A stretch of DNA of 64,000 bases from NCBI RefSeq assembly GCF_002858675.1, contig NZ_PJZF01000019.1, forward strand, positions 32,461 to 96,460. The letters are read 5' to 3'. Positions 1 through 11,540 of this stretch are shown one piece after another. A model generated the notes under the pieces. The model made no database searches. It was not told the DNA's origin and worked only from the letters and a program-made list of their open reading frames with translations. The DNA is from Chimaeribacter californicus (GTDB lineage Bacteria; Pseudomonadota; Gammaproteobacteria; Enterobacterales; Enterobacteriaceae). The translations under genes were made by a program, and so were the position numbers. Every line of letters starts with the position of its first letter. The first letter of the stretch is position 1.

Positions 1-598
1 CCGTGACCAGCCCGCCAATCAGCCCCTGCCAGGTTTTCCCCGGCGACACTTTAGGCGCAAGCTTATGTTTTCCGAACAGTTTGCCGAAGATATAGGCCCC
101 TGAATCCGCGCCCCAGACCAGCAACATCACATATAACAGCCACCAGGCGCCGGTCGTATGGTTCTCTTCATACCCGTATTGACGCAGTGACACCATGCCC
201 CAGAAAAACGGCACAATAGTCAGCACGCCAAACAGCAGCCGCAGGGGTGTTGAATGCCGCCATGCTCCGGCTGAGCGGGGATAGAAGAGCACCAGCACCA
301 GTGCCGCCGCCCACCATATCAGCGAGGCCCACAGTGACAAACTCACCTGCGGAATATGCAGTGACTGATGATAAGCCGGGATAGTCAGCATCATGAGTGC
401 CAGCAGGAACCCGCACAGAATAGCCAGCCAGACGCGCTGGTTGCGGGAGGTAAACCCAGCCAGCTGGCCCCACTCCCATGCTGCCAGCATGCAGACGACG
501 AGGGTAACGATAGCGAACCCAACCGGCGGAAGCAGAAACAGCGCAGCGATGACGATCGGGATTAAAATAAACGCAGTGATGAGGCGATACTTCAGCAA
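1..598 (-). CDS. cdsA: CDP-diglyceride synthase (phosphatidate cytidylyltransferase), 3' part outside window
   Basis: CdsA is an inner-membrane enzyme that makes CDP-diacylglycerol from phosphatidic acid and CTP, the branch point to all major phospholipids. About 199 N-terminal residues are visible. They are strongly hydrophobic (several membrane segments) and align along their whole length with the N-terminal two thirds of E. coli CdsA, including the stretches VWGADSGAY and SPGKTWQG. The start is a TTG codon (LLKYRLITAF...) preceded by GGGAG, which overlaps the end of uppS; no nearby ATG keeps the conserved N-terminus. It lies 9 bp downstream of uppS and is probably co-transcribed. The C-terminal catalytic signature is beyond the left edge. 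Confidence 0.93.
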   Translation of the reverse strand, partial: MLKYRLITAFILIPIVIAALFLLPPVGFAIVTLVVCMLAAWEWGQLAGFTSRNQRVWLAILCGFLLALMMLTIPAYHQSLHIPQVSLSLWASLIWWAAALVLVLFYPRSAGAWRHSTPLRLLFGVLTIVPFFWGMVSLRQYGYEENHTTGAWWLLYVMLLVWGADSGAYIFGKLFGKHKLAPKVSPGKTWQGLIGGLVT

Positions 599-607
599 AA
601 GTTCTCC

Positions 608-1366
608 CTAGGACGCATCGGCGCCGATAGGTGTTGTTCCCCCGAAGCGGCGCTCGCGATGTGCAAATGCATTCAGCGCACCTTCAAAGACATGTTCATC
701 AAAATCAGGCCAAAGGACATCTGTAAAGTAAAGCTCAGCATAGGCAATCTGCCACAGCAAAAAATTACTGATACGGTGCTCTCCCCCCGTCCGGATCACC
801 AAATCCACCGGTGACTGCTCATGCAGGCAGACCAGCTCGCTTAACCCTTCCTCAGTAATCTGGTCTGGCTGAAGCTCACCGGACTGAACCTGCCGCGCCA
901 GAGTTCTCATTCCCTGAATGATATCCCAGCGGCCGCCATAGTTTGCAGCGATGTTAAGCGTGAGACCATCATTGCCGGCAGTCAGTGCCTCAGAACGGCG
1001 GATTCGCTCCTGCAGACGGGCACTGAAACGGCTGGTATCCCCAATAACCCGTAAGCGGACGTTATGTTTATGCAGGCTTTTGACTTCGCTGTCCAGCGCT
1101 CTGACGAACAGCTCCATCAGCGCGGTCACTTCCTGTGCGGGACGATTCCAGTTTTCACTGCTGAAGGCATAAAGCGTGAGTGCATCAAGGTGACGGTTAG
1201 CAGCGAAACTCACTGCGCGACGCACCGATTTCACCCCTGCTTTATGACCAAAGATCCGTAACTTTCCCTGACGTTTAGCCCAACGGCCGTTGCCATCCAT
1301 GATGATGGCGACGTGGCGTGGTCCCGGGATGGGCAAGTCAGCCCCTTGTTGATTTGCGGACGACAT
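608..1366 (-). CDS. uppS: undecaprenyl diphosphate synthase (ditrans,polycis)
   Basis: UppS (IspU) adds eight isopentenyl units to farnesyl diphosphate to make the C55 lipid carrier for peptidoglycan and O-antigen. The protein has 252 residues (E. coli 253). The diphosphate-binding motif IIMDGNGRWAKRQG starts near residue 21 with the catalytic Asp at 24. The late motifs VIRTGGEHRISNFLLWQ and YAELYFTDVLWPDF are intact. cdsA follows 9 bp downstream. A hairpin after dxr lies upstream, so uppS-cdsA probably has its own promoter in the interval 1367-1436. Confidence 0.97.
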   Translation of the reverse strand: MSSANQQGADLPIPGPRHVAIIMDGNGRWAKRQGKLRIFGHKAGVKSVRRAVSFAANRHLDALTLYAFSSENWNRPAQEVTALMELFVRALDSEVKSLHKHNVRLRVIGDTSRFSARLQERIRRSEALTAGNDGLTLNIAANYGGRWDIIQGMRTLARQVQSGELQPDQITEEGLSELVCLHEQSPVDLVIRTGGEHRISNFLLWQIAYAELYFTDVLWPDFDEHVFEGALNAFAHRERRFGGTTPIGADAS

Positions 1367-1436
1367 AACGCGTACTTATTTCCTCAATCAGAAATACAAC
1401 AGTGCTACCGGAACATAAGGCCCTGTGTGCGCAAAA

Positions 1437-1458
1437 AAGCCGTGAACAGGCACGGCTT
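1437..1458 (-). terminator. Rho-independent terminator after dxr
   Basis: An 8-bp stem (AAGCCGTG/CACGGCTT) with a 6-nt loop is followed on the minus strand by six T. It lies about 140 bp past the dxr stop, in the dxr-uppS gap, and separates the two leftward units. Confidence 0.75.
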
Positions 1459-1599
1459 ACCCTAAAAAGCCCCCGCACTGCCGGCCGCAGCGCGCCGCTG
1501 AAAATCCTTTTTACTGATATTCATGACAGATGCCGGGAGGCGCTGACTATACCATTTTCACCTATCGCCGACAAATTGCCGTAAATGCAAACAGATAGA

Positions 1600-2796
1600 T
1601 CAGCACATCGCCGTTTTCAGAAGCCGGCAGGCGGCATCACGCGCCCGGCGATCAATCTCCAGTACATCGTCGACGCTGTGTGGCTCTGTCAGGGCCAGTG
1701 TATCAAGCACATCACGGTTTAACGCAGCAATGTCAGTGAAGCGGATCTCATTATCCAAAAATGCCGCGACGGCAATTTCGTTGGCTGCATTCAAGGCGGT
1801 AGTCGCCGCCTGCCCGGCATGACAGGCATCAATGGCCAGCTTCAGACAGGGGTAGCGCTGATAATCAGGTTCCATAAAGGTCAGCGCACCAATGCGGCAG
1901 AAGTCCAGCGGTGTGACCCCGGCTTCCACCCGTTGCGGGTAGGCCATCGCATGGGCGATCGGTGTACGCATATCAGGGGAGCCGAGTTGTGCCAGCACGC
2001 TGCCGTCACGGTAACGCACCATGGAGTGGATCACCGATTGCGGATGCAGGATCACTTCCATCTGTTCAGCGGAGGCGTTGAACAGCCAGCGGGCCTCAAT
2101 ATATTCCAGTCCTTTATTCATCATGGTGGCAGAATCGACGGAAATTTTACGGCCCATCGACCAGTTCGGATGCGCGCAGGCCTGGGCCGGTGTCACGCCC
2201 GGGAAATCTGCCAGCGGTGTATCGCGGAACGGGCCACCAGAGCCGGTTAAAATGATTCGTGCGACACCATGATCTTCAAGGGAAGCATACCCTAAGCAGC
2301 GCTGAATGCTCTCGGGTAAACTCTGAAAAATGGCGTTGTGTTCGCTGTCGATAGGCAGGAGTTGGGCACCGCTTTGTGCCACGGCGTCCATGAATATGCG
2401 CCCACAGGTCACCAGGGACTCTTTATTGGCCAGCAGTACCTGCTTGCCGGCACGGATAGCGGCCAGAGTGGGCAACAGGCCGGCAGCACCGACGATAGCC
2501 GCCATAACCTGATCAACGCCCGGCAGGGCAGCCAATGTACAGGCGGCGTCCTGCCCGGCCATCACCTCAACCCTGAGGCCCATTTCAGCCAGCTGCACGC
2601 GCAGCTGCTGCGCAGAGCGTTCATCTGCCATCGCGGCATACTCAGGCCGGAATTCAGCACACTGCTGTGCCATGACGTCGACATTATGCCCGGCAACCAG
2701 GGCTTTAACCGTAAATTGCTGAGGATTGGCACGAATAACAGCCAGGGTGCTGATGCCAATAGACCCGGTGGAACCCAGAATGGTCAGTTGCTTCAT
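1600..2796 (-). CDS. dxr: 1-deoxy-D-xylulose 5-phosphate reductoisomerase
   Basis: Dxr (IspC) converts DXP to MEP using NADPH and a divalent metal, the first committed step of non-mevalonate isoprenoid synthesis. It has 398 residues, the usual family length. The dinucleotide-binding loop GSTGSIG is at residues 8-14. The metal and substrate motifs [20 protein letters not shown] and [14 protein letters not shown] are present. It lies in a leftward gene row between frr and uppS, with a terminator on each side, so it is probably transcribed alone. Confidence 0.98.
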   Translation of the reverse strand: MKQLTILGSTGSIGISTLAVIRANPQQFTVKALVAGHNVDVMAQQCAEFRPEYAAMADERSAQQLRVQLAEMGLRVEVMAGQDAACTLAALPGVDQVMAAIVGAAGLLPTLAAIRAGKQVLLANKESLVTCGRIFMDAVAQSGAQLLPIDSEHNAIFQSLPESIQRCLGYASLEDHGVARIILTGSGGPFRDTPLADFPGVTPAQACAHPNWSMGRKISVDSATMMNKGLEYIEARWLFNASAEQMEVILHPQSVIHSMVRYRDGSVLAQLGSPDMRTPIAHAMAYPQRVEAGVTPLDFCRIGALTFMEPDYQRYPCLKLAIDACHAGQAATTALNAANEIAVAAFLDNEIRFTDIAALNRDVLDTLALTEPHSVDDVLEIDRRARDAACRLLKTAMC

Positions 2797-2908
2797 GAGG
2801 ATGCTCTGAATAACTGTTTATTATGATTGGAAGGCGTCCAGTCTGAAACCTGCAACCTCTGTTGTCTATGGGATTCCAGCGACAAACGGAAATATCACCT
2901 TATAAAAT

Positions 2909-2938
2909 AATAAAGCGCCGCCGGGGCGACGCTTTATT
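2909..2938 (-). terminator. Rho-independent terminator after frr
   Basis: A perfect 9-bp stem (AATAAAGCG/CGCTTTATT) encloses a GC-rich loop. T-rich sequence follows on the minus strand. It sits just past the frr stop codon. Confidence 0.85.
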
Positions 2939-2950
2939 TCACAGCGGGAA

Positions 2951-3508
2951 TTAAAACTCCATCAATTCCGCTTCTTTCTCTGTCAGAGAGACATCGATTT
3001 TCTTAATGAAAACATCGGTCATTTTCTGGATATCATCCTGAGAACGACGTTCTTCGTCTTCACTGATCTCTTTGTCTTTCAGCAGAGCTTTCACTTTTTC
3101 ATTTGCATCACGGCGCACGTTACGTACAGAGACGCGGCCCTGTTCAGCTTCGTTACGCACGACTTTGATCAGATCTTTACGACGCTCTTCCGTCAGTGCC
3201 GGCAGCGGCACACGGATTACCGCACCCGCAGAAGACGGGTTCAGGCCGAGGTCAGAGGACATGATGGCTTTTTCAACGGCCGGGCCGAGGCTGCGGTCAA
3301 ATACGGTGATCGCCAGGGTGCGTGAATCTTCAGCCACGACGTTAGCCAGCTGACGCAGCGGCGTCGCGGAACCGTAGTATTCCACCTGAATGCCATCCAG
3401 AATGCTTGGAGAAGCACGGCCGGTACGGATTTTACTGATGTGGGTTTTGAAAACTTCCACGCATTTTTCCATACGCGTTTCAGCATCTTTTCTGATTTCG
3501 TTAATCAC
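2951..3508 (-). CDS. frr: ribosome recycling factor
   Basis: RRF splits post-termination ribosomes together with EF-G and IF3. It has 185 residues, exactly the enterobacterial length. Family features are the N-terminal helix [16 protein letters not shown], the [17 protein letters not shown] segment and the long basic coiled coil [17 protein letters not shown]. It lies downstream of pyrH, separated by 158 bp, and is closed by its own terminator. Confidence 0.98.
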   Translation of the reverse strand: MINEIRKDAETRMEKCVEVFKTHISKIRTGRASPSILDGIQVEYYGSATPLRQLANVVAEDSRTLAITVFDRSLGPAVEKAIMSSDLGLNPSSAGAVIRVPLPALTEERRKDLIKVVRNEAEQGRVSVRNVRRDANEKVKALLKDKEISEDEERRSQDDIQKMTDVFIKKIDVSLTEKEAELMEF

Positions 3509-3604
3509 GTTGCGAACCCTTGAAAACTGGTTACTTGGCAGACTCTACATGAAGTATAGTCGGTAAATATTCAAACCAGCAGCGAGACTGGCTAAAGATA
3601 ACAG

Positions 3605-3630
3605 GGGAGCACCGGCGGCATGCCGCTCCC
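3605..3630 (-). other. stem-loop between pyrH and frr, possible attenuator
   Basis: A 6-bp stem (GGGAGC/GCTCCC) has further GC pairing inside it. The minus-strand 3' side is only moderately T-rich (GTTATCTTTAG), so complete termination is doubtful. It may reduce read-through from pyrH into frr or protect the pyrH 3' end. Confidence 0.4.
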
Positions 3631-3666
3631 GCGTGCGCCCATGATATCAAAATTAATGGTACGCCG

Positions 3667-4392
3667 TTATTTACAGATCAGCGTGCCTTCTTTTTCACCC
3701 ATCACGACACGGCGCAGGGCACCCGGTTTGTTCATGTTGAACACGCGGATCGGCAGGTTATGGTCACGCGCCAGGGTAAAGGCGGCGAGGTCCATCACTT
3801 TCAGTTCACGTTCCAGCACATCGGCATAAGAGAGCTGTTCGTACAGCGTCGCATCCGGGGTTTTCACCGGGTCAGCCGAGTAAACGCCATCCACTTTCGT
3901 CGCTTTCAAGACCACGTCAGCTTCGATTTCGATACCGCGCAGACAGGCCGCAGAGTCAGTGGTAAAGAACGGGTTGCCGGTACCGGCAGAGAAGATGACC
4001 ACACGGTTATTGCGCAGCAGGCTGATAGCTTCGGCCCAGCTGTAATTATCGCAAACGCCGTTCAACGGAATCGCGGACATCAGGCGGGCATTCACATAGG
4101 CACGGTGCAGCGCATCACGCATCGCCAGGCCGTTCATCACGGTGGCCAGCATTCCCATGTGATCGCCCACTACGCGGTTCATGCCGGCCTGAGCCAGGCC
4201 CGCACCGCGGAACAAGTTACCCCCGCCAATGACCACACCGACCTGGATGCCCAGCTCGACCAATTCCTTTACTTCCTGTGCCATACGATCCAAAACGCTA
4301 GCGTCGATACCAAAACCTTCTGCGCCTTGCAGGGCTTCGCCACTCAGCTTTAGCAGGATACGCTGATATACGGGTTTTGCATTGGTTGCCAT
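3667..4392 (-). CDS. pyrH: UMP kinase (uridylate kinase)
   Basis: PyrH phosphorylates UMP to UDP in pyrimidine nucleotide synthesis; bacterial UMP kinases form allosteric hexamers of the amino-acid kinase fold. From the start at 4392 ([21 protein letters not shown]) it has 241 residues, like E. coli. A longer reading frame extends 23 codons upstream, but this start has AGGA upstream and matches the family N-terminus. Motifs include [28 protein letters not shown] and [10 protein letters not shown]. It lies between tsf and frr. Confidence 0.97.
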   Translation of the reverse strand: MATNAKPVYQRILLKLSGEALQGAEGFGIDASVLDRMAQEVKELVELGIQVGVVIGGGNLFRGAGLAQAGMNRVVGDHMGMLATVMNGLAMRDALHRAYVNARLMSAIPLNGVCDNYSWAEAISLLRNNRVVIFSAGTGNPFFTTDSAACLRGIEIEADVVLKATKVDGVYSADPVKTPDATLYEQLSYADVLERELKVMDLAAFTLARDHNLPIRVFNMNKPGALRRVVMGEKEGTLICK

Positions 4393-4508
4393 GGTGTTCT
4401 GTCCTAAGAAGCAGTGAGAGTAGTGGGGTTTTTTGTGTATCACATCACAACTTTGTTGCAAGCGCTACAAGGCAGGATGTCATTGGGATTAATCTGGCTG
4501 GATAAAAC

Positions 4509-4530
4509 GGAACCGCCTGATGGCGGCCCC
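4509..4530 (-). terminator. terminator of the rpsB-tsf unit
   Basis: On the minus strand GGGGCCGCC/GGCGGTTCC forms a 9-bp stem with two G-U pairs and an ATCA loop, followed by GTTTTATC. The G-U pairs form only in minus-strand RNA, which fixes its direction. It follows the tsf stop directly. Confidence 0.85.
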
Positions 4531-4539
4531 GTAACGTCA

Positions 4540-5397
4540 TTAAGACTGCTTGCTCATGGCTGCAACTTCAGCAGCGAAGTCAGTTTCGACTTTCTCGATG
4601 CCTTCGCCCACTTCAAAGCGGATGAAGTTGATCACGTCAGCGTTGTGCTCTTTCAGCAGTTGACCAACGGTTTTGTTCGGGTCCATGACGAAGTTCTGGC
4701 CGGTCAGAGAGATCTCACCGGTGAATTTACGCATACGGCCTTCAACCATTTTCTCAGCGATTTCGCGCGGCTTACCGGACTGCATCGCGATGTCCAGCTG
4801 GATCTGGTGCTCACGGGCAACCACGTCCGCCGGGACGTCTTCGGATTTCACGTATTCCGGCTTGCTTGCAGCAATGTGCATGGCTACGTGCTTCACCAGC
4901 TCTTCGTCAGCGCCGGTTGCAGCAACCATTACGCCGATACGCGCGCCGTGCAGGTAGGTACCCAGCACGTCACCTTCCAGTACAGCCAGGCGACGGATAT
5001 TGATGTTTTCACCAATTTTAGCCACCAGCGCAGTACGCTGCTCTTCGAACTTCGCTTTCAGAACTTCAACGTCGCTGATTTTTTCGTCCAGCGCGGCGGC
5101 GATAACGTCATCACCGAAGGCTTTGAAGCCGGCGTCTTTAGCCACGAAGTCAGTTTCGCAGTTCAGTTCAACGATCACGCCGTATTTACCGTCTGCAGAC
5201 ACTTTGGTCAGAATCACGCCTTCAGCAGCCACACGGCCTGCTTTCTTAGCAGCTTTCGCCTGACCGGATTTACGCATGTTGTCGATAGCCAACTCGATGT
5301 CGCCGTTAGCTTCAACCAGTGCTTTCTTACATTCCATCATGCCTGCGCCGGTACGTTCACGCAGTTCTTTTACCAGGGAAGCGGTAATATCAGCCAT
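4540..5397 (-). CDS. tsf: translation elongation factor Ts
   Basis: EF-Ts is the GDP/GTP exchange factor for EF-Tu. It has 285 residues (E. coli 283). The N-terminal UBA-like domain contains [19 protein letters not shown], and the exchange core contains [13 protein letters not shown]. It lies downstream of rpsB with a 150-bp spacer that carries a strong hairpin, the classic rpsB-tsf layout. Confidence 0.98.
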   Translation of the reverse strand: MADITASLVKELRERTGAGMMECKKALVEANGDIELAIDNMRKSGQAKAAKKAGRVAAEGVILTKVSADGKYGVIVELNCETDFVAKDAGFKAFGDDVIAAALDEKISDVEVLKAKFEEQRTALVAKIGENINIRRLAVLEGDVLGTYLHGARIGVMVAATGADEELVKHVAMHIAASKPEYVKSEDVPADVVAREHQIQLDIAMQSGKPREIAEKMVEGRMRKFTGEISLTGQNFVMDPNKTVGQLLKEHNADVINFIRFEVGEGIEKVETDFAAEVAAMSKQS

Positions 5398-5472
5398 TCT
5401 ATTTTCCTCGGTTATCTCGTGGGGGAGCGAGAGGCTCTCACAGAGACGGTTCTCGCATTTAAGATAAGCAAA

Positions 5473-5493
5473 GGGGGCCTATAAAAGGCCCCC
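5473..5493 (-). terminator. intercistronic attenuator between rpsB and tsf
   Basis: A perfect 8-bp stem (GGGGGCCT/AGGCCCCC, one arm each side of a 5-nt A/T loop) is followed on the minus strand by TTTGCTTATC. tsf has no obvious alternative promoter nearby, so the hairpin is more likely a partial terminator that sets the S2 to EF-Ts ratio than a full stop. Confidence 0.75.
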
Positions 5494-5548
5494 TAACCAA
5501 CCATATTCAATACCTGGTTAATAAGGGCTCAGTGGTGAGCTTGCCTTA

Positions 5549-6455
<907 letters not shown>

Positions 6456-6460
6456 CGCGC

Positions 6461-6466
6461 TTTATA
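6461..6466 (-). promoter_or_regulatory. -10 element of the rpsB promoter
   Basis: TATAAA on the minus strand is preceded by TGG, giving an extended -10 (TGnTATAAA). It is followed by a GCGCGCC discriminator, typical of stringently controlled translation promoters. The -35 is weak. It predicts a start near 6455 and a leader of about 180 nt. Confidence 0.6.
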
Positions 6467-6617
6467 CCATAAACCCGCACCTGACTCCACTACTTGTTAC
6501 ACCGCAGGGCGCGGGGAAATCAGCGTTTGGCAGCCCATTGCCGGGCTGATACCATATTACCATGCACCCTATTTGCTGACCGGTTGGCCAGCCCATTGAA
6601 CATCTGCGGAATATTTC

Positions 6618-7412
6618 ATGGCAATTTCGATTAAAACTCCTGAAGACATTGAAAAAATGCGCGTCGCCGGCCGCCTGGCCGCGGAAGTACTGGAAATCAT
6701 TGAACCTTACGTCAAACCCGGCGTGACCACCGGCGAGCTTGACCGCATCTGTCACGACCACATCACCAATAAACAGCAGGCTATTTCCGCCTGCCTGAAC
6801 TACCACGGTTTCCCGAAATCGGTGTGTATTTCAATCAATGAAGTGGTCTGCCACGGCATCCCAAGCGACGACAAAGTGCTGAAAGACGGCGACATCGTGA
6901 ATATTGACGTCACGGTGATTAAAGACGGCTTCCACGGCGACACCTCAAAAATGTTTATCGCCGGTAAACCCACCATTCTGGGCGAGCGCCTGTGTCGCAT
7001 TACCCAGGAGAGCCTCTACCTGGCGATTAAGATGGTGCGCCCCGGTATTCGCCTGCGTAGCCTGGGCAAAGCGATCCAGGCCTTTGTGGAGGCAGAGAAG
7101 TTCTCTGTGGTGCGCGAATATTGCGGCCACGGCATCGGTGAAGGGTTCCATGAAGAGCCGCAGGTGCTGCATTATGATGCCGATGACGGCGGCGTGGTGC
7201 TGCAGCCGGGCATGGCCTTTACCATTGAGCCGATGGTCAACGCCGGTGATTACCGCATCCGCACCATGAAAGATGGCTGGACGGTAAAAACCAAAGATCG
7301 CAGCTTGTCCGCACAGTATGAGCATACTATTGTGGTGACAGAGAACGGCTGCGAAATAATGACCCTGCGCAAGGATGACACCCTGCCTGCGGTGATTACG
7401 CACGAACAGTAA
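6618..7412 (+). CDS. map: methionine aminopeptidase type I
   Basis: MAP removes the N-terminal methionine from new proteins with small second residues. At 264 residues it equals E. coli MAP. The metal and catalytic residues fall at the same positions: His79 (VVCHGIPSD), Asp97 and Asp108 (NIDVTVIKDGFHGD), His171 (GHGIGEGFHEEP), Glu204 (FTIEPMV) and Glu235 (YEHTIVV). It is divergent from rpsB and followed by a terminator and glnD. Confidence 0.98.
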   Translation: MAISIKTPEDIEKMRVAGRLAAEVLEIIEPYVKPGVTTGELDRICHDHITNKQQAISACLNYHGFPKSVCISINEVVCHGIPSDDKVLKDGDIVNIDVTVIKDGFHGDTSKMFIAGKPTILGERLCRITQESLYLAIKMVRPGIRLRSLGKAIQAFVEAEKFSVVREYCGHGIGEGFHEEPQVLHYDADDGGVVLQPGMAFTIEPMVNAGDYRIRTMKDGWTVKTKDRSLSAQYEHTIVVTENGCEIMTLRKDDTLPAVITHEQ

Positions 7413-7418
7413 AAAAAC

Positions 7419-7441
7419 AAGCCGGCGGTTGCCGGCTTTTT
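7419..7441 (+). terminator. terminator after map
   Basis: An 8-bp stem AAGCCGGC/GCCGGCTT with a GGTT loop is followed by a run of T. It begins 6 bp after the map stop and ends 14 bp before the glnD start, so glnD needs read-through or a promoter inside map. Confidence 0.85.
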
Positions 7442-7455
7442 AATGGGCTGCGCTT

Positions 7456-10134
7456 ATGTCTGAGAATTTTCCCGATCACGAAATCCCTGTTATCCCGCCG
7501 CGCTCCGTGCCTGAGCAGCCCCCCTCCCCTACCGGCCTGACCGATGAGCAGATCACCTGCCTGAACCTGAAGCAACGTCTTGAGGCGTTCCAGCTCTGGC
7601 TGGCGGAGGCCTTCAATGCCGGTGAAAGTGCCGAAACCCTGGTGGAAGCCCGCAGCCTCTATATTGATCGCCTGTTACGCCGGCTCTGGACGTTCTATGG
7701 GTTTGACGACGTCCCCGAAACGGCGCTGGTGGCCGTGGGCGGCTATGGCCGGGGCGAGCTGCATCCGCTGTCTGATATTGATGTGCTGGTGCTGAGCCAG
7801 AAACGCCTCAGTGATGAACAGGCCCAGCGCGGCGGGGAGCTGATTACCCTGCTGTGGGATCTGAAGCTGGAGGTCGGGCACAGTATGCGCACACTGGAAG
7901 AGTGCCTGCTGGAAGGGCTGGCCGATCTCACCGTGGCCACTAACCTGATCGAGTCCCGGATGATTTGCGGAGATGTCGCGCTGTTTCTGTCGATGCAGAA
8001 ACACATCTTCAGCGAGGGCTTCTGGCCGTCGCCGGACTTTTTCCGCGCCAAAATCGAGGAGCAGCAAGAGCGCCACCTGCGCTACCACGGCACCAGTTAC
8101 AATCTGGAGCCGGACATCAAAAGCAGCCCCGGCGGCCTGCGGGACATCCACACCCTGTTGTGGGTAGCGCGCCGCCATTTCGGTGCCACCTCCCTGGATG
8201 AGATGGTGGGCTTCGGCTTCCTCACTGAGGCAGAGCGCAGTGAACTGAACGCCTGCCAGAGCTTCCTGTGGCGCATCCGCTTTGCGCTGCATCTGGTGCT
8301 GACCCGCTATGACAACCGCCTGCTGTTTGACCGCCAACTGAGCGTGGCCCAGCTATTGCAGTACCAGGGCGAAGGCAATGAGCCGGTTGAGCGCATGATG
8401 AAAGATTTCTACCGCGCCACCCGCCGCGTGGGTGAACTGAACCACATGCTGCTGCAACTGTTTGATGAGGCGATCCTGGCGCTGGACGCCACAGAGAAGC
8501 CGCGGCCGCTGGATGATGAGTTCCAGTTACGCGGCAACCTGATTGACCTGCGTGACGAAGCCTTGTTTGCGCGCAAGCCCGAAGCGATTGTGCGCATGTT
8601 CTACCTAATGGTGAAGACCCGCGACATCGACGGCATCTACTCCACCACCCTGCGCCAGCTGCGCCATGTTCTGCGTGATTTGCCTACCCCGCTTTGCGAG
8701 ATCCCGGAGGCGCGCGAGCTGTTTATGGCGATTCTGCGCCATCCCGGCGCGGTGTCACGCGCGCTGGTGCCGATGCACCGCCACAGCGTGCTGTTGGCCT
8801 ATATGCCGCAGTGGAGCAATATCGTCGGGCAGATGCAGTTTGACCTGTTCCACGCCTACACGGTGGATGAACACACCATCCGGGTGTTGCAGAAGCTGGA
8901 GAGTTTTGCCGACGAAGCCACCCGCCCGCGCCACCCGCTCTGCGTGGAAATTCACCCGCGCCTGCCGCACCCGGAGCTGCTGCTGGTGGCGGCGCTGTTC
9001 CACGACATCGCCAAAGGGCGCGGCGGTGACCACTCGATCCTCGGCGCGCAGGATGTGATGGCCTTCGCGGAGCTGCATGGGCTGAACTCCCGTGAGAGCC
9101 AGCTGGTGGCCTGGCTGGTACGCTGCCACCTGTTAATGTCCGTTACTGCCCAGCGGCGTGACATCCAGGACCCGACGGTTATCCAGCAGTTTACTGCCGA
9201 AGTGCAGAGCGAAACCCGGCTGCGCTATCTGGTGAGCCTGACCGTGGCGGATATCTGCGCCACGAATGAAACCCTGTGGAACAGCTGGAAGCAGAGCCTG
9301 TTGCGCGAGCTCTATTTCGCCACGGAGAAACAGCTGCGCCGCGGGATGCAGAACAGCCCCGACCTGCGCGAGCGGGTACGCCACCACCGCTTGCAGGCGC
9401 TGGCCCTGCTGCGCATGGACAACATCGACGAGGAGGCGCTGCACCACATCTGGAGCCGCTGCCGCGCCGACTATTTCCTGCGCCACTCGCCGAACCAGCT
9501 GGCGTGGCATGCCCGCCACTTGCTGGAGCATGACTCCACCCTGCCGCTGGTGCTGGTCAGCCGGCAGGCCACGCGCGGCGGCACGGAAATCTTCATCTGG
9601 GCACCCGACCGCCCTTATCTGTTTGCTGCCGTGGCCGGTGAGCTGGATCGCCGTAACCTGAGCATCCACGATGCCCAGATCTTCACCAACCGTGACGGCA
9701 TGGCGATGGACACCTTTATCGTGCTGGAACCGGACGGCAGCCCGCTGGCTGCTGACCGCCACGAGGCGATCCGGCAGGCGCTGGTGCAGGCGATGACCCA
9801 GGAATATCAACCGCCGCGTGCGCGCCGCCCCTCACCGAAGCTGCGCCATTTCAGTGTGCCGACCAACGTCAATTTCCTGCCGACCCACACCGACCGGCGC
9901 AGTTATCTGGAGCTGGTGGCCCTTGACCAGCCCGGCCTGCTGGCGCGGGTCGGCGAAGTCTTCTCCGATCTCGGGCTGTCACTGCACGGCGCGCGGATCA
10001 CCACCATCGGTGAACGGGTCGAGGATTTGTTTATTCTGGCCGACAGCGATCGCCGCTCCCTGAACCGGGAAACGCGGCGAAAACTGGAACAACGGTTGAC
10101 AGAAGCCCTCAACCCAAACGATAAAGTGTCATAG
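7456..10134 (+). CDS. glnD: PII uridylyltransferase / uridylyl-removing enzyme
   Basis: GlnD is the glutamine sensor that uridylylates PII (GlnB/GlnK) under nitrogen limitation and removes UMP under excess. It has 892 residues (E. coli 890). The nucleotidyltransferase motif [15 protein letters not shown] is at residues 95-109. The HD hydrolase motif ([15 protein letters not shown]) has its His-Asp near 516-517. Two C-terminal ACT domains (about 710-760 and 816-870) bind glutamine. It is followed by dapD, as in E. coli. Confidence 0.98.
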   Translation: MSENFPDHEIPVIPPRSVPEQPPSPTGLTDEQITCLNLKQRLEAFQLWLAEAFNAGESAETLVEARSLYIDRLLRRLWTFYGFDDVPETALVAVGGYGRGELHPLSDIDVLVLSQKRLSDEQAQRGGELITLLWDLKLEVGHSMRTLEECLLEGLADLTVATNLIESRMICGDVALFLSMQKHIFSEGFWPSPDFFRAKIEEQQERHLRYHGTSYNLEPDIKSSPGGLRDIHTLLWVARRHFGATSLDEMVGFGFLTEAERSELNACQSFLWRIRFALHLVLTRYDNRLLFDRQLSVAQLLQYQGEGNEPVERMMKDFYRATRRVGELNHMLLQLFDEAILALDATEKPRPLDDEFQLRGNLIDLRDEALFARKPEAIVRMFYLMVKTRDIDGIYSTTLRQLRHVLRDLPTPLCEIPEARELFMAILRHPGAVSRALVPMHRHSVLLAYMPQWSNIVGQMQFDLFHAYTVDEHTIRVLQKLESFADEATRPRHPLCVEIHPRLPHPELLLVAALFHDIAKGRGGDHSILGAQDVMAFAELHGLNSRESQLVAWLVRCHLLMSVTAQRRDIQDPTVIQQFTAEVQSETRLRYLVSLTVADICATNETLWNSWKQSLLRELYFATEKQLRRGMQNSPDLRERVRHHRLQALALLRMDNIDEEALHHIWSRCRADYFLRHSPNQLAWHARHLLEHDSTLPLVLVSRQATRGGTEIFIWAPDRPYLFAAVAGELDRRNLSIHDAQIFTNRDGMAMDTFIVLEPDGSPLAADRHEAIRQALVQAMTQEYQPPRARRPSPKLRHFSVPTNVNFLPTHTDRRSYLELVALDQPGLLARVGEVFSDLGLSLHGARITTIGERVEDLFILADSDRRSLNRETRRKLEQRLTEALNPNDKVS

Positions 10135-10173
10135 AAATTTTTCCCTAAACGACAAATCAGGACAGATAACAGG

Positions 10174-10998
10174 ATGCAGCAACTACAAACCGTTATTGAA
10201 AACGCCTTCGAGCGCCGCGCAGAGATCACCCCGGCGAACGTGGACACCGTAACGCGCGAAGCGATTAACCAGGTCATCGGTCTGCTGGACAGCGGCGCCC
10301 TGCGCGTCGCGGAAAAGATCGACGGGCAGTGGGTAACGCATCAATGGCTGAAAAAAGCCGTGCTGCTTTCCTTCCGCATCAACGACAACCAGGTGATTGA
10401 CGGCGCGGAAACCCGTTATTACGACAAAGTACCGATGAAATTTGCCGGTTATGACGAAGCCCGCTTCCAGAAAGAAGGGTTCCGCGTAGTGCCGCCGGCC
10501 GCTGTGCGCCAGGGTGCCTACATCGCCCGGAATACCGTGCTGATGCCTTCTTACGTCAACATCGGGGCCTACGTGGATGAAGGCTCGATGGTTGACACCT
10601 GGGCCACCGTCGGCTCCTGTGCGCAGATTGGTAAAAACGTGCACCTCTCCGGCGGCGTCGGCATCGGCGGCGTACTGGAGCCGTTGCAGGCCAACCCGAC
10701 CATCATCGAAGACAACTGCTTTATCGGCGCGCGTTCCGAAGTGGTAGAAGGGGTGATTGTTGAGGAAGGCTCCGTGATCTCCATGGGCGTCTACCTGGGC
10801 CAGAGCACCAAGATTTATGACCGTGAGACCGGCGAAGTACATTACGGCCGCGTACCGGCCGGTTCTGTGGTGGTATCCGGCAACCTGCCGTCCAAAGACG
10901 GCAGCTACAGCCTCTACTGTGCGGTGATCGTGAAGAAAGTGGACGCGAAAACCCGCGGGAAAGTGGGCATCAACGAGCTGTTGCGCTCCATTGACTAA
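10174..10998 (+). CDS. dapD: 2,3,4,5-tetrahydropyridine-2,6-dicarboxylate N-succinyltransferase
   Basis: DapD transfers a succinyl group from succinyl-CoA in the lysine/diaminopimelate pathway, feeding both lysine and cell-wall mDAP. At 274 residues it matches E. coli exactly. The central part is a left-handed beta-helix built of hexapeptide repeats (for example [20 protein letters not shown] and [17 protein letters not shown]). It starts [21 protein letters not shown] strong terminator follows. Confidence 0.98.
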   Translation: MQQLQTVIENAFERRAEITPANVDTVTREAINQVIGLLDSGALRVAEKIDGQWVTHQWLKKAVLLSFRINDNQVIDGAETRYYDKVPMKFAGYDEARFQKEGFRVVPPAAVRQGAYIARNTVLMPSYVNIGAYVDEGSMVDTWATVGSCAQIGKNVHLSGGVGIGGVLEPLQANPTIIEDNCFIGARSEVVEGVIVEEGSVISMGVYLGQSTKIYDRETGEVHYGRVPAGSVVVSGNLPSKDGSYSLYCAVIVKKVDAKTRGKVGINELLRSID

Positions 10999-11008
10999 TC
11001 CAGAACTG

Positions 11009-11037
11009 ATAGCGGGTCATTGACCCGCTATTTTTTT
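11009..11037 (+). terminator. terminator after dapD
   Basis: A 10-bp stem ATAGCGGGTC/GACCCGCTAT with a 3-nt loop is followed by a T7 tract, 10 bp past the dapD stop. Confidence 0.93.
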
Positions 11038-11130
11038 GCCCGCCGAACGGCACGCATTGGCCGCAATCACATCTTATGCCGCCGGTTTGCGCCATACTTC
11101 CCGCTGGATAATAACCAGAAAGGTGCTGCT

Positions 11131-11523
11131 ATGTATGACAACCTGAAAAGCTTAGGGATCCCGAATCCGGATGATGTTGACCGTTACAGCCTCCGCCAGG
11201 AAGCCAATAACGATATCCTCAAAATTTACTTCAGAAAGGATAAGGGGGAATTTTTCGCGAAGAGCGTGAAATTCAAATACCCGCGCCAGCGTAAAACCGT
11301 GGTGGCGGACAATGCCGGTCAGGGGTTCAAGGAGATCCATGAGATCAACCCGAACCTGCGCTATGTGATCGACGAGCTGGATCAGATTTGCCAGCGTGAT
11401 CAGGTTGAGGTGGATTTGAAACGCAAAATTCTGGATGACCTGCGTCACCTGGAGTCGGTGGTGGCCAACAAAATCGCCGAGATTGAATCCGATCTGGAAA
11501 AGCTGACCCGCAACGGCCGTTGA
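11131..11523 (+). CDS. yaeH: DUF3461 family protein YaeH
   Basis: This is a conserved small cytoplasmic protein of unknown function, 130 residues (E. coli YaeH 128), rich in charged residues. The C-terminal third looks helical ([31 protein letters not shown] read as a coiled-coil-like stretch). The frame is open further upstream, but the ATG at 11131 has AAAGG upstream and gives the family N-terminus [10 protein letters not shown]. The dapD-yaeH order is as in E. coli. No function is inferred. Confidence 0.92.
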   Translation: MYDNLKSLGIPNPDDVDRYSLRQEANNDILKIYFRKDKGEFFAKSVKFKYPRQRKTVVADNAGQGFKEIHEINPNLRYVIDELDQICQRDQVEVDLKRKILDDLRHLESVVANKIAEIESDLEKLTRNGR

Positions 11524-11540
11524 CCGTGCCGCTCAGTGGA

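Noticed and set aside
4414..5484. Plus-strand frame of 356 codons.
   Set aside because: It is antisense to tsf and the rpsB-tsf spacer; codon bias in tsf explains the open frame.
7456..10134. GCTGGTGG octamers that match the E. coli Chi sequence, also in other genes of the window.
   Set aside because: Chi-like octamers are expected in GC-rich coding sequence with frequent Leu-Val codons; without genome-wide counts and strand skew no claim is possible.
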